A DNA stretch of 49,534 nt from Opitutaceae bacterium. GTDB lineage: Bacteria; Verrucomicrobiota; Verrucomicrobiia; Opitutales; Opitutaceae. The translations under genes were made by a program, and so were the position numbers. The stretch lies in NCBI GenBank assembly GCA_014879845.1, contig JACSRI010000110.1, positions 1-49,534 on the forward strand, given 5' to 3'. Numbering within the stretch: the stretch's first letter is position 1; every line of letters starts with the position of its first letter. The notes under the pieces are model-generated. The model had not been told where the DNA came from and did no database searches. It worked only from the letters and a program-made list of their open reading frames with translations. Positions 35,152-43,707 of this stretch are shown here, piece by piece.

Positions 35152-37536
35152 TTAGAATTTGGTGCCGAAAGAGAAATTGAACTGGTTGCCCTCGTCGTTG
35201 CGACCGTCGGTCGTGAGCGGGAAGGCGTAGTCGAGGCGCAACGGCGAGCCCATCAGGAAGAAGCGCAGACCGAAGCCCCAGTTGTCGTTCATATTCGAGG
35301 TATTGAAGTCGAACGAGCCCCGATTGATGAAGCCGGCGTCGTAGAAGAAGACCCAGCGCACGGGATGCACGATGTCGATGGAGTACTCGAGGCTCAGGAA
35401 ACCCATCGACTTGCCGCCGACCGGCTCGCCGTAGAAGTTCTTCGGACCGACGTCGCGGTATTCGAAGCCTCGCATGTTGTTCGGTCCGCCCAGGAAGTAG
35501 CGATCGTAGAACGGCACGTCGGTGCTGTCGCCGTATTCCTGGATGGTGCCGAGGTTGGCCACGATCTCGAGGGTCTGGTTCTGGAAGCCAAACACCGGCA
35601 CATACTGGGCCGCGCGGCCTTCGAGCCGGTAGTAGCTCACGTCGGCGCCGAACGGGCCGCCGGCGACCTCGGTCAAGCCCTCGAGTCGGCTGCCGCGCGT
35701 GGTCGTGATGAGGTTGTTGCGGGTGTCGCGCAGGAGGCTGAAACCCACCTTCGAGATGGACTCCTTGCCGAGCAGGCCGCCGATGGCGCCGCCTCCACCG
35801 GAGTAGTTGGAGATCTCGATTGTCTCAAAGCGATAGGAAAGGCGGCCTTCGATCAGTTCGATGAGGCGCTTGCGCAGGTAGACCTCGAAGCCGTAGCGCG
35901 TCTCATCGTAGTACGCGCTGTCGTAGTTCGAGGTCATGCGGTAGACCTCGAAGCCGAGCGCGAGCTGGCGCTCGAAGAGCCAGGGCTCCTCGAAAGCGAG
36001 GATCACGTCGCTGGAGTAGGAACCGATCTGCGCCTTGAGGCGGAACTTCTGCCCGTCGCCCTGGAAGAAAGAACGGCGGTTGAAGAGGTCGAAGTTGGAC
36101 TGCGTGAGCTCGATGAAGAACACCGCCTTCTCCAGCGAGGAGAAGCCCGCGCCGAAGGTGAGGTTGCCCGTGCGGCCCTCCTTGAAGGTGATCTTCAGAT
36201 TCTTGCGGTTGGGGATGTTCGTGCTCTCGGGCGTGACGTTGATGTCCTCGAAGAAGCGCGTGTTCTCCAGGCGCGCCTTGGTCGTCTCCATGCGCACGGA
36301 GTCGAAGACGTCACCCGGGGCGAGCAGCACTTCGCGCAGCACGACGATGCTCTTGGTCTTGGTGTTGCCCTCGATGTTGACCGACTCGACCGTATAGCGC
36401 TCGCTCTCGGTGATGGAGAACTCGAGGTCGATGGCGCCAGTGGTGACATTGGGACGCCGGACGAGGCGGACGCTGGTCTCCAGGTAGCCGAACTGCCCGT
36501 AGAAGTCCTCAAGGCGCTTGGTCTCCTCGTCGAGCTTGGTGGGCGAGAAGATCATGCCGGTGTCCACGCGGGCCACACGTCGGAGCAGCTCGGAGGGGAA
36601 GAGCTTGGAACCGCTGACCTTGATCTCGCCGATCTTGTACTGCTTCCCCTCCTGCACCGGGATGGTGATGGTCATCTTCTTCTCGCTCGGGTAGGAGAAG
36701 GTGACCTTGGCGGGATCGATCTCGATATCGAGGAACCCTTCGTCGCGATAGAAATCGCGCAGCGTCTCGATGTCCTCCTCGAACTTCTGGTCCTTGAACT
36801 TGCCCGAGCCGGTGAGCCACGAGAACATCCAGTGCTTGCGCGTCTCCATCTTCTTCCGGAGTGCGGAGGACTTGATCTTCTCGTTGCCGACGAACTCGAC
36901 GGCCGCGATCTTCACCTTGTTGCCCTCGTCGATCTTGAAGACGATCGTGCCGAAGCCGGAGACCGGGTCGCGATCGATGGTGTAATCGACGCGGGCCTGC
37001 GAGTAGCCCGACTTGCGATAGTGTTCGAGGATCTTGTCGGCGTCGTCCTTGACCAGGCGCTCATCGAGCACACCGGAGCTGCGGCTCAGCGTCTCGTCCT
37101 CGAGGCGCTTGGAGCTGACCTGCTTGTTGCCCTCGAAACGGATGCCGCCGATGCGCATCTTCGGCCAGACCGTGAAGATCAGGTCGAGGGTCTTGGCGTC
37201 CACCGGCACACGCTGCACCTCGATACGCTCGAAGAGCATGGTGCGGTAGAGCGAGCGGATGTCGCGATCGACGAGCGTGACGTCGTACGGCACGCCCTCG
37301 CGCAGCGACATGTTCGCGCGCACGATCTCCTCGGTGATGCTGGCGATGCCGGAGAACTTGACCTCGATCTTGCGGATGACCGGGCCCTCGGGCTGGGCGG
37401 GTTGCCCGGGCTGGGCCGACGAGGCGGCCGGAGCGGCCGGCGCCTGGGCCAAGGCAGCGGGCGCGGCAAGAAGGAGACAGAAAAGCGAAAGCGCGCATCC
37501 GCGGAGCGCCCGCTTTGAGGGGAGGCTATTCGGCAT
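35152..37536 (-). CDS. bamA: Outer membrane protein assembly factor BamA
   Basis: Omp85-family insertase for outer-membrane beta-barrel proteins. 794 residues from ATG 37536 (the longer frame starts with TTG at 37545). The signal peptide is ALSLFCLLLAAPAALAQ, followed by a Pro/Ala/Gln linker. Five POTRA domains can be followed (VIRKIEVKFSG; MRIGGIRFEGNKQVSS; VKIAAVEFVGNEKIKS; YKIGEIKVSGSKLFPS; YTVESVNIEGNTKTKS). The C-terminal barrel contains GGPNNMRGFEYRDVGP, the VRGF/Y-type lid-lock motif, and ends in Phe (FNFSFGTKF), as expected for a barrel signal. The start overlaps the dnaB stop by 11 bases. skp lies directly downstream. Confidence 0.96.
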   Translation of the reverse strand: MPNSLPSKRALRGCALSLFCLLLAAPAALAQAPAAPAASSAQPGQPAQPEGPVIRKIEVKFSGIASITEEIVRANMSLREGVPYDVTLVDRDIRSLYRTMLFERIEVQRVPVDAKTLDLIFTVWPKMRIGGIRFEGNKQVSSKRLEDETLSRSSGVLDERLVKDDADKILEHYRKSGYSQARVDYTIDRDPVSGFGTIVFKIDEGNKVKIAAVEFVGNEKIKSSALRKKMETRKHWMFSWLTGSGKFKDQKFEEDIETLRDFYRDEGFLDIEIDPAKVTFSYPSEKKMTITIPVQEGKQYKIGEIKVSGSKLFPSELLRRVARVDTGMIFSPTKLDEETKRLEDFYGQFGYLETSVRLVRRPNVTTGAIDLEFSITESERYTVESVNIEGNTKTKSIVVLREVLLAPGDVFDSVRMETTKARLENTRFFEDINVTPESTNIPNRKNLKITFKEGRTGNLTFGAGFSSLEKAVFFIELTQSNFDLFNRRSFFQGDGQKFRLKAQIGSYSSDVILAFEEPWLFERQLALGFEVYRMTSNYDSAYYDETRYGFEVYLRKRLIELIEGRLSYRFETIEISNYSGGGGAIGGLLGKESISKVGFSLLRDTRNNLITTTRGSRLEGLTEVAGGPFGADVSYYRLEGRAAQYVPVFGFQNQTLEIVANLGTIQEYGDSTDVPFYDRYFLGGPNNMRGFEYRDVGPKNFYGEPVGGKSMGFLSLEYSIDIVHPVRWVFFYDAGFINRGSFDFNTSNMNDNWGFGLRFFLMGSPLRLDYAFPLTTDGRNDEGNQFNFSFGTKF

Positions 37537-38965
37537 AATTTTCAAAGCGGGTGATCTCTCGGAGGAACGTCAATCGAACCTCACCTACGGGTCCGTTTCG
37601 CTGCTTGGCAACGATTAAGTCCGCGTGGTCCGTCGCGACCGAGAAATCGTCCTTCGCGTCCTTCGGGCGGGCGAGCAGGAGCACCAAGTCGGCGTCCTGC
37701 TCGATCGATCCGGACTCGCGCAAATCGGAGAGGCGCGGCTGGCGCTTTTCCTTCTCCGATTCGCGGTTGAGCTGGCTGAGAACGATGACAGGGACGTGCA
37801 GCTCCTTGGCCGTGGCCTTGATGCCGCGCGAGATCTCGGCGATCTGCTGCTCGCGCTGGATTTTCGGATCGGTGCCGGTGATGAGCTGAAGGTAGTCGAT
37901 CACGATCAGCCCGAGCTTGTGGCGCGTGTGGAGCCGCCGCGCCTTGGCGCGTAGCTCGTGGATGTTGATCTGGCCGGAGTCATCGATCCAGAGAGGAGCA
38001 GTCTTCAGTTCGACCGCGGCTTGCGCGAGACGTTCCTGCTCTTCGCGATTGGCGAAGCCGCCACGCAGGCGCTCGGAGCTGACCTTGGCGCGGCTGCAGA
38101 GCAGTCGCATGGCGAGCTGCTCCGCGCTCATTTCCAGGCTGAAGACGAGCACGGGATGCGCGTGCTGCCGGCCCTTCTTCGGCATGCAGACCGCCTCGGC
38201 CATGTTCATGGCGAGACTGGTCTTGCCCATGGAGGGGCGGGCCGCGAGGACGATCATCTCCTGCGGATGCAGGCCGAAGGTGAGTGTATCCAGGTCCTTG
38301 AAACCGGTGGACAGGCCTGACAACTCGCCGCCGCGCTCGAGCAGTTTCTGGATGATCTGGACGGCGCCCGTGACGGACTCGCCAATCGGCCGGGCCGAAT
38401 CGGTGTAGCGATCCTCCGAGATCTTGAAGATCTCCTGCTCGATATCCTGGATGAAGTTCTCGAGCCCTTCCTGCGCGTAGTTGTAGCAGCGCTCGACCGC
38501 GCCCGTGGCCGTGCGGATGAGGCGCCGCAGGAGGTACTTCTCGCGGACGATCTCGATGAAGTGCCCGGCGTGCGCCGTGGTCTGGATGCTGTTCGCGATC
38601 GACTCGATGAAGGCGGGACCGCCGATGTTTTCGAGTTCGCCGCGGTTGTTCAGCTCCTCGGCGAGGATGATCGTACCGATGGCCGACTTGCGGTCGTAGA
38701 GCGCGATGAGCGCCTCGAAGATGACGCGATGCGCCGGCACGTGAAACGCTTCGGCCACCAGCTTCTGCTCGTGGCAGCGCGCGATGGTGTCGGCACCATC
38801 GAGGATACAACACGCAAGAATGCCCGCTTCAGCCTGCGGGCTGGCGGGCATCTCGCGACCTCCGGGTGACGTGAATCCGTCGCCGGAAGCCATGAAGGAG
38901 GTAGTGGGGCCGGAACCGCGGGATCCGGTTCCCTCACGCCTGATCGTCTTCCTGTCGCCAGGCAT
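37526..38965 (-). CDS. dnaB: Replicative DNA helicase DnaB
   Basis: Hexameric 5'-3' helicase of the replication fork, 479 residues. The N-terminal helical domain starts around ASPQAEAGILACCILDG (41-57). The RecA-like motor domain has Walker A ARPSMGKT (242-249), the Walker B-like LGLIVIDYLQLI, VIVLSQLNRESEKEKRQPRL (DnaB motif H3/H4) and an ESGSIEQDADLVLLL segment. No intein is present. The first ~38 residues are polar and not conserved, so a later start such as the Met at residue 39 is possible. It lies 39 bases after rplI, as in many bacterial rpsF-ssb-rplI-dnaB clusters. Confidence 0.96.
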   Translation of the reverse strand: MPGDRKTIRREGTGSRGSGPTTSFMASGDGFTSPGGREMPASPQAEAGILACCILDGADTIARCHEQKLVAEAFHVPAHRVIFEALIALYDRKSAIGTIILAEELNNRGELENIGGPAFIESIANSIQTTAHAGHFIEIVREKYLLRRLIRTATGAVERCYNYAQEGLENFIQDIEQEIFKISEDRYTDSARPIGESVTGAVQIIQKLLERGGELSGLSTGFKDLDTLTFGLHPQEMIVLAARPSMGKTSLAMNMAEAVCMPKKGRQHAHPVLVFSLEMSAEQLAMRLLCSRAKVSSERLRGGFANREEQERLAQAAVELKTAPLWIDDSGQINIHELRAKARRLHTRHKLGLIVIDYLQLITGTDPKIQREQQIAEISRGIKATAKELHVPVIVLSQLNRESEKEKRQPRLSDLRESGSIEQDADLVLLLARPKDAKDDFSVATDHADLIVAKQRNGPVGEVRLTFLREITRFENYAE

Positions 38966-39004
38966 GTCTGCTGCGGCCGGCTCTCAAGCGACCGGCGGGC
39001 GGCG

Positions 39005-39481
39005 TTACTCGGCGGCGGGAACGATCGGATTCTCCGAGACGACGTCGAAGGAGAACTCGACCTGCACGTCCGGATGGAGACGGATCTTCGTCGTGTGCTG
39101 CCCGAGGGTCTTGATCGGGTTGTAGACGTGGATCTTCTTGCGGTCGATTTCGACTCCGGCCTCGGTGAGCTTGGCGTGGATGTCGGCCGCGGTGACGGCG
39201 CCGAACATCTTGCCTCCCTCGCCCGTCTTGACGGCGATCGCGATGCGGGTCGACTCGATGCGACCGGCGAGCTTCTTCGCGGCCTCGAGCTCGGACTCCT
39301 CACGCTTGGCGCGCGCCTTGCGGAGGGCCTCGATCTGCTTGCGATTCGACTCGGTGAGCGGAATGGCGAGCTTGCGTGGGAGGAGATAGTTGCGGGCATA
39401 ACCGGCGCGCACGCGCACCTGGTCGCCCTCGCCGCCGAGGTTTTCGACGGGTTTCAGGAGAAGGATCTCACTGTGAGCCAT
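39005..39481 (-). CDS. rplI: 50S ribosomal protein bL9
   Basis: Large-subunit ribosomal protein, 158 residues. The N-terminal domain has ILLLKPVENLGGEGDQVRV and the signature GYARNYLLPRKLAIPLTE (27-44). A long connecting helix (45-75, e.g. RKQIEALRKARAKREESE) leads to the C-terminal RNA-binding domain (about 80-158). The length fits the family (about 148) with a short C-terminal extension. It lies between ssb and dnaB; the usual rpsR gene between ssb and rplI is missing. Confidence 0.97.
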   Translation of the reverse strand: MAHSEILLLKPVENLGGEGDQVRVRAGYARNYLLPRKLAIPLTESNRKQIEALRKARAKREESELEAAKKLAGRIESTRIAIAVKTGEGGKMFGAVTAADIHAKLTEAGVEIDRKKIHVYNPIKTLGQHTTKIRLHPDVQVEFSFDVVSENPIVPAAE

Positions 39482-39537
39482 GATTCAGGGAAGTTTGAGT
39501 GTTTGCGTTAAAGGAATGCGCGCCGCGACAGGCCCGC

Positions 39538-40008
39538 TCAGAATGGAACGTCGTCCTCGTTGATATTTTCGCTGCGCGCGGGAGCCGGGGAAGAACCGCC
39601 GCGCGGCGCCTGCCGCGCCGGGGGCGCGTTGTCCTCGAAGCTGCCGCCACCACCGGAGTCACCATCACCCCGGCCCTGGCCGCTGCCGACGAACTGGAAG
39701 TTGTCGAGCACGACCTTGAGCTTGCTGCGCTTCTCGCCCTCCTTCGTCTCCCAGCTGTCGAGCCGCAGGCGCCCTTCGACGAGGATCGGGCGGCCCTTGC
39801 TCATGTACTTCGCGATCACCTCCGCCTGGCGGCCGAACACGTCGACGTCGACGAAGGTTACCTCCTCGCGCGCGTTGCCATCCTTGTCCTTGAACTTTTC
39901 GTTCACGGCGAGGCCGATCTGGCAGACGGGCGTGCCCTTCGGCGTGACCCGAAGCTCGGGATCGCGCGTCAGGTTGCCCATCAGGATGACTTTATTGTAG
40001 GAGGCCAT
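39538..40008 (-). CDS. ssb: Single-stranded DNA-binding protein
   Basis: Binds ssDNA in replication and repair, 156 residues. The OB fold covers residues 1-110 (YNKVILMGNLTRDPELRVT at the start, TFVDVDVFGRQAEVIAKYM in the middle, RLRLDSWETKEGEKRSKL). A flexible Gly/Pro/Arg-rich linker follows and the protein ends in the acidic tip EDDVPF, which recruits partner proteins such as the replisome and repair enzymes. It is encoded 35 bases after rpsF, as in many bacteria. Confidence 0.97.
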   Translation of the reverse strand: MASYNKVILMGNLTRDPELRVTPKGTPVCQIGLAVNEKFKDKDGNAREEVTFVDVDVFGRQAEVIAKYMSKGRPILVEGRLRLDSWETKEGEKRSKLKVVLDNFQFVGSGQGRGDGDSGGGGSFEDNAPPARQAPRGGSSPAPARSENINEDDVPF

Positions 40009-40043
40009 GGCGGGGTGCGAGGAGGGGTCGGACGGACGAAAAC

Positions 40044-40346
40044 TCAGAGGCCCTGGACCAGCACGCGATACACGAGCGGGTTGAGGCGGAAGTGGTCCTG
40101 CAGACGAGCGGCCGTGTCGGCGCCGCCCGCGATATCGTACTGCGCGTAATTGCCGGCCGGCAGGGCCGGGTCGGTCTTGCGCGCGAATTCGCGGCGGCCC
40201 AGGTTCTCGACCTTGAGGACCTCGATTCCGAGGGAGGCGATCTCCTTCTGGAGGTCGGCGACGAGTTGGTCGGCGTTCTCCTCGCGGCCACGGGTGTCGA
40301 GGATGAGAGTGGCCTTATAGTTCTTCTTGATGGCGATGGCGGTCAT
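40044..40346 (-). CDS. rpsF: 30S ribosomal protein bS6
   Basis: Small-subunit protein of 100 residues with the ferredoxin-like S6 fold. It starts with NYKATLILDTRGREENADQL (strand 1 and helix 1). The middle contains EVLKVENLGRREFARKTD (the conserved LG-R-E-A region, about 39-56), and the C-terminus has FRLNPLVYRVLVQGL. There is no other Met in the N-terminal part, so ATG 40346 is the likely start. It overlaps the upstream pth gene by 32 bases, an unusually long same-strand overlap. Confidence 0.95.
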   Translation of the reverse strand: MTAIAIKKNYKATLILDTRGREENADQLVADLQKEIASLGIEVLKVENLGRREFARKTDPALPAGNYAQYDIAGGADTAARLQDHFRLNPLVYRVLVQGL

Positions 40347-40929
40347 CGGATGGCTGACGTCGGTTGAGCCGGTTCATCGCGGCGGCCACGCCCTGGGTTA
40401 GGATCAGGTCGAGGCCGGACAGATAGGCCGGCAAGAGTTGGGTTAAAGTGGTCTGTTGTTCGGGAGTGAACTTTCCGAGCACGAAGTCTTTGAGGTCGAT
40501 TTCCGGGGGCTGGCGCGGCCCGATACCGAGACGAAAGCGGCGAAATCCGTCGCCGAGGTGGGTGAGCACGCTCTGCACGCCGTTATGGCCGCCGGCACTG
40601 CCTCGGATCGAGAGTTTGGTTCCCCCAAGGTCGAGATTGAGCTCATCGTAGATGAGCACCACCTCGGTCGGTTCGATACGGAAGAACCGGCAGAACGCCG
40701 CCACGGCACGTCCGCTCTCGTTCATGAACGTCTGCGGCTTGAGCACGAACAGGTCGCGCTGGGCGCCCTGCGTGATCTTCGCCACGTCTGCATCGAACTC
40801 GCGGCGCCGCGTCCATGAACCCTCCCGGGCCCGGACAAACGCATCCGCGACGACGAAGCCGATGTTGTGGCGCGTGTCTGCGTAGTCGCGGCCGGGGTTG
40901 CCCAGGCCGACGATCAACCGGATCGACAT
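40315..40929 (-). CDS. pth: Peptidyl-tRNA hydrolase
   Basis: Releases tRNA from prematurely dropped peptidyl-tRNA, 204 residues from ATG 40929 (the longer frame starts at TTG 40935). Signatures are IRLIVGLGNPGRDYADTRHN (the GLGNPG start with catalytic His at about 20), LVLKPQTFMNESG-type segment (LKPQTFMNESGRAV), YDELNLDLGGTKL and GSAGGHNGVQSVLTHLG (Asn and His of the active site). The C-terminal tail (RRQPSDDRHRHQEEL) is encoded by the stretch that overlaps the start of rpsF. It sits 48 bases after rplY, a pairing often seen in bacteria. Confidence 0.96.
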   Translation of the reverse strand: MSIRLIVGLGNPGRDYADTRHNIGFVVADAFVRAREGSWTRRREFDADVAKITQGAQRDLFVLKPQTFMNESGRAVAAFCRFFRIEPTEVVLIYDELNLDLGGTKLSIRGSAGGHNGVQSVLTHLGDGFRRFRLGIGPRQPPEIDLKDFVLGKFTPEQQTTLTQLLPAYLSGLDLILTQGVAAAMNRLNRRQPSDDRHRHQEEL

Positions 40930-40977
40930 ACTCAAAGAACAGGTGCGCGGAGACGTCGCCGTCCCGCGGAAAAGAGC

Positions 40978-41727
40978 TTACTTCTTGGCCGGCGCCTTGG
41001 CGGCGGCAGCCGGGGCAGCGGCCTTGGCACCCGCGGCGGGCGCCGGAGCAGCGGCCTTGGCATCGCCCGCAGCCGGAGCGGCCGCGGCACCCGCGGCCGG
41101 AGCCGCGCCCTCGGCCGGAGCGGCCGCCTCGGCGGTCGCACCTGCAGCCGGAGTCGGCTCGGCCTCGACGACCGGCTGCACGCAGGCGACGATCGGGCGA
41201 TGCGGATCGCCCAGATACTTCACGCCCGGGAGCTTCGGCAGCTCGGAAAGGTGGACCGAATGGTCGATCTTGAGCTCGGACACGTCGACCTCGATGAAGG
41301 CCGGCAGGTCCTTCGGAAGGCAGCGGATGCGCACCTCGTGCGAAACCACCTCGAGGATGCCATTCTCAACACGCACGCCGTAGCAGTCGCCGACGGTGTG
41401 GACGGTCACGTTAAGCTCCATCTCCTCGTTGGCCGACACTTCCTGGAGGTCGACATGGAGGATGCGGTCGGTGATCGCGTCGCGCTGGATCTCTTTGATG
41501 ATGGAAAGGCGCTTCGACGACTCGTTTTCCGTGAGCTCGATCACCGCGGCCCGGCCGGCGATGCCCTTGAGCAGACGCGAAAACTCAGGGGCGTCGAGAG
41601 CGATGCTCTGGGGAGCGTTGAGCGTGCCGTAGATGATGCCGGGGATGCCTCCGGACTGGCGAACCCGGCGCGATGCACCGCGGCCAACACCAGCGCGCGA
41701 GGAGACCTTCAGGGAGAACTGTTTCAT
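40978..41727 (-). CDS. rplY: 50S ribosomal protein bL25 (CTC form) with long Ala/Pro-rich tail
   Basis: 5S-rRNA-binding ribosomal protein, long general-stress (Ctc/TL5) form of 249 residues. The N-terminal domain has RAGVGRGASRRVRQSGGIPG (about 11-30) followed by IIYG and the 5S-binding region, with KRLSIIKEIQRDAITDRILH. The C-terminal TL5 domain has NVTVHTVGDCYGVRVENGIL and PAFIEVDVSELKIDHSVHL. The last ~60 residues are nearly pure Ala/Pro/Gly ending in Lys, a low-complexity tail. The start ATG 41727 (MKQFSLKV) is chosen over the long open frame running to 42291. This gene opens the rplY-pth-rpsF-ssb-rplI-dnaB-bamA-skp run. Confidence 0.92.
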   Translation of the reverse strand: MKQFSLKVSSRAGVGRGASRRVRQSGGIPGIIYGTLNAPQSIALDAPEFSRLLKGIAGRAAVIELTENESSKRLSIIKEIQRDAITDRILHVDLQEVSANEEMELNVTVHTVGDCYGVRVENGILEVVSHEVRIRCLPKDLPAFIEVDVSELKIDHSVHLSELPKLPGVKYLGDPHRPIVACVQPVVEAEPTPAAGATAEAAAPAEGAAPAAGAAAAPAAGDAKAAAPAPAAGAKAAAPAAAAKAPAKK

Positions 41728-41782
41728 GGCTGTACCGAAATGGTGACGAGAGAAAAAGGGGTTGGATGTAAGAACCGCTCCA

Positions 41783-41814
41783 CCCGAAATCAACCAAATC
41801 TTTGAACTTTCGGG
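41783..41814. promoter_or_regulatory. Dyad CCCGAAA-N18-TTTCGGG in the rplY/SRPBCC divergent promoter region
   Basis: Seven-base perfect arms at 41783-41789 and 41808-41814 lie in the most AT-rich stretch of the 135-base gap between the two divergent starts. It could be an operator or part of the rplY leader. Nothing in the sequence identifies a binding protein. Confidence 0.3.
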
Positions 41815-41862
41815 AATTTGCAGCCCCTTACCCCGATTCGCACGCCCCACGACTGCCCCGGC

Positions 41863-42327
41863 ATGGCCATTCACACACTCACCAGCACCCAGATCATCTC
41901 CACCACCCCGGCTCGCGCCTGGGCGTTCTTCTCCGACCCGAGAAACCTCGCCCGGATTACCCCGGCAAGCCTTGGGTTTGAGATCCTCACGCCGGATCTC
42001 CCGGAACGCATCCACGAGGGCCTGATGATCGCCTACCGCGTGCGTCCCGTGCTCGGGCTGCCCATAACTTGGCTGACCGAGATCACCCACGTCCACGAGG
42101 GCGTGTCGTTCGTGGACGAGCAACGCGTCGGCCCCTACGCGGTGTGGCATCACGAACACCGGTTTCGCGACCTCGGCGACGGTCGTGTGCAGATGTCCGA
42201 TCGCGTCACCTACGTCCTGCCCTTCGGTCCGCTCGGCGTCCTCGTGCACGGCTGGCTGGTGCGGCCGCAACTGGAGCGGATCTTCGCCCACCGGGAACAG
42301 GCCGTGAACCGTCTCTTCCCGGCCTAG
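41863..42327 (+). CDS. SRPBCC-family ligand-binding protein
   Basis: 154 residues from ATG 41863 (the longer frame starts with TTG at 41818). The sequence follows the START/Bet v1-type helix-grip fold. It has an initial strand and a helix STTPARAWAFFSDPRNLARI, then ITPASLGFEILTPDL. Alternating strands follow (VRPVLGLPITWLTEITHV; FVDEQRVGPYAVWHHEHRF; VQMSDRVTYVLPFGPLG), and the C-terminal helix is VRPQLERIFAHREQAVNRLF. Related proteins are often annotated as SRPBCC or cell-division-inhibitor-like because some sit next to nucleoside-diphosphate-sugar epimerases. No ligand is known. Its stop codon overlaps the stop of the convergent membrane-protein gene. Confidence 0.78.
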   Translation: MAIHTLTSTQIISTTPARAWAFFSDPRNLARITPASLGFEILTPDLPERIHEGLMIAYRVRPVLGLPITWLTEITHVHEGVSFVDEQRVGPYAVWHHEHRFRDLGDGRVQMSDRVTYVLPFGPLGVLVHGWLVRPQLERIFAHREQAVNRLFPA

Positions 42328-42761
42328 CCGGAGACCGCGCCAACCACGAGCACGGCGATCACGACCCGCGTCGTCCAGGCCGCCGTCCGGATCCAGTTGG
42401 TGCGCACGAGCCGGGCATGGACGGCGTGATCAAATCCCTGCTCGAGTCGGCGGTGCGCCGGCACCTGCAGCAGCCAGGTGCTCGCCCACACCGCACCCAG
42501 CGCGACGAGCCCGCACCCCGTTAGCGCCCCTGGAGCCAACACCACCAACGCGAGAGCCAGACCGAGTTCGGCCAGCATCGGCGGCCCGACGACCCAGAGC
42601 GTGATCCGGGTATTCCATCGCTCGTAGCGCGCAAACTCCTCCCGTCCCACTGCACCAAAGAGCGGATAATGCACGACCTGGACGAACCAGATGAGGCCGG
42701 TCATGTAGGCCGTGACGGCGAGGTGCAGACGCGCAAGCAGGTTCAGGTCGTCGATCTCCAT
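42324..42761 (-). CDS. Small four-helix membrane protein, unknown function
   Basis: 145 residues from ATG 42761. Hydrophobic segments lie at about 10-33 (HLAVTAYMTGLIWFVQVVHY), 52-75 (ITLWVVGPPMLAELGLALAL), 78-100 (APGALTGCGLVALGAVWAST) and 122-143 (RTAAWTTRVVIAVLVVGAVS). The first loop has VHYPLFGAVG, and the third has LLQVPAHRRLEQGFD, motifs recurring in uncharacterised small membrane proteins. I cannot name a function. It overlaps the SRPBCC stop codon, and the terminator of the tRNA gene lies just upstream of its start. Confidence 0.6.
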   Translation of the reverse strand: MEIDDLNLLARLHLAVTAYMTGLIWFVQVVHYPLFGAVGREEFARYERWNTRITLWVVGPPMLAELGLALALVVLAPGALTGCGLVALGAVWASTWLLQVPAHRRLEQGFDHAVHARLVRTNWIRTAAWTTRVVIAVLVVGAVSG

Positions 42762-42806
42762 CGTGCCACGCCCGTTGGGATGCCCTTCGCGGCCAAGCCG
42801 GCCAAC

Positions 42807-42830
42807 AAAAAACCCGCGCCATGCGCGGGT
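42807..42830 (-). terminator. Intrinsic terminator after tRNA-Asn
   Basis: On the minus strand ACCCGCGC (42830-42823) pairs with GCGCGGGT (42819-42812) over a 3-base ATG loop and runs into a T-run (42812-42807). It lies 13 bases after the tRNA 3' end. Confidence 0.88.
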
Positions 42831-42843
42831 CACCGGATCAAAA

Positions 42844-42918
<75 letters not shown>

Positions 42919-43008
42919 GTGGGAAAGAGCGACCGAGAAAGAAACGGCAGCGGGTATTGTCAACACCGGAGCCGGAGGCGGGACGATTTTCTCTCGTCCA
43001 CGCCAGCC

Positions 43009-43680
43009 TCACTCCACTCCGAGTGCGCTGCCTCGGGAGCCCGCACGCAGGGCCTCGGCAAACGCCCGGAGTCTCGCCGGCGCCTTCACCCCTGGAGCCT
43101 GCTCCACGCCGCTGTTGGCGTCGACAAACCGCGCGCCCGTGGCCGCCAGCGCGGCGCCGATGTTTTCCGGCGAGAGCCCGCCCGCCAGGATCCACGTGCG
43201 ATCCGGATGCGTCGCGCGCGCCGCGCGATACCCCGCCCAGTCCCCTGTCTGTCCCGTGCCTCCGAAGCTGCCCGGAGCATAGGTATCCCAGAGGACGGTG
43301 TCGGCATGGGCAAGGACCCGCTCGGGAAAAACCACGCCGGGCGGCACCTTGGGCGCCAGCCAGAGGTGGTCGCGTCCGACCGCCGAGGACCACGCGGCAA
43401 GCACGTCCTCGGTTGTCTCAAGCGGGAAATGCACCTGGAACTCATCGAACCCCGCCTCGCGCCAGGCGCGCAGGTCGTCGACGGACGGCATGACCGCGAC
43501 CGCGACCTTGCGCCGCGGCGGCAGGCGCCCCGCCATGGCGGCAAACTGCGACAGCGCGATGTGGCGCGGCGACTGCGGGTGCAGGATAAAGCCGAGAAAA
43601 TCCGCCCCGATCGCGTCCGCCGCCTCGGCGTCGACCAGCGTGGTCAGGCCGCAGATCTTGAGGCGGATTCCGGCGATCAT
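43009..43680 (-). CDS. trpF: Phosphoribosylanthranilate isomerase
   Basis: Tryptophan pathway enzyme, 223 residues in a single TIM barrel. The general base Cys is in LKICGLTTLVDAEAAD (residues 7-22). The catalytic Asp appears in the TVLWDTYAPGSFGGTGQTGD segment, where GGTG binds phosphate. The C-terminal phosphate site is ILAGGLSPENIG, and VDANSGVEQAPGVK is the end signature. It starts 27 bases after the stop of the DegT-type aminotransferase gene on the same strand, so the two are probably co-transcribed. No other trp gene is in the window. Confidence 0.93.
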   Translation of the reverse strand: MIAGIRLKICGLTTLVDAEAADAIGADFLGFILHPQSPRHIALSQFAAMAGRLPPRRKVAVAVMPSVDDLRAWREAGFDEFQVHFPLETTEDVLAAWSSAVGRDHLWLAPKVPPGVVFPERVLAHADTVLWDTYAPGSFGGTGQTGDWAGYRAARATHPDRTWILAGGLSPENIGAALAATGARFVDANSGVEQAPGVKAPARLRAFAEALRAGSRGSALGVE

Positions 43681-43707
43681 AACAACGACGGCGCGACGCG
43701 AAGCTGG

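Noticed and set aside
35365-37518. 717-codon open frame antisense to bamA
   Set aside because: The opposite strand encodes BamA with all domains. The antisense product is rich in Asp, Leu, Val and Ala without family features, a known effect of GC-rich codon use.
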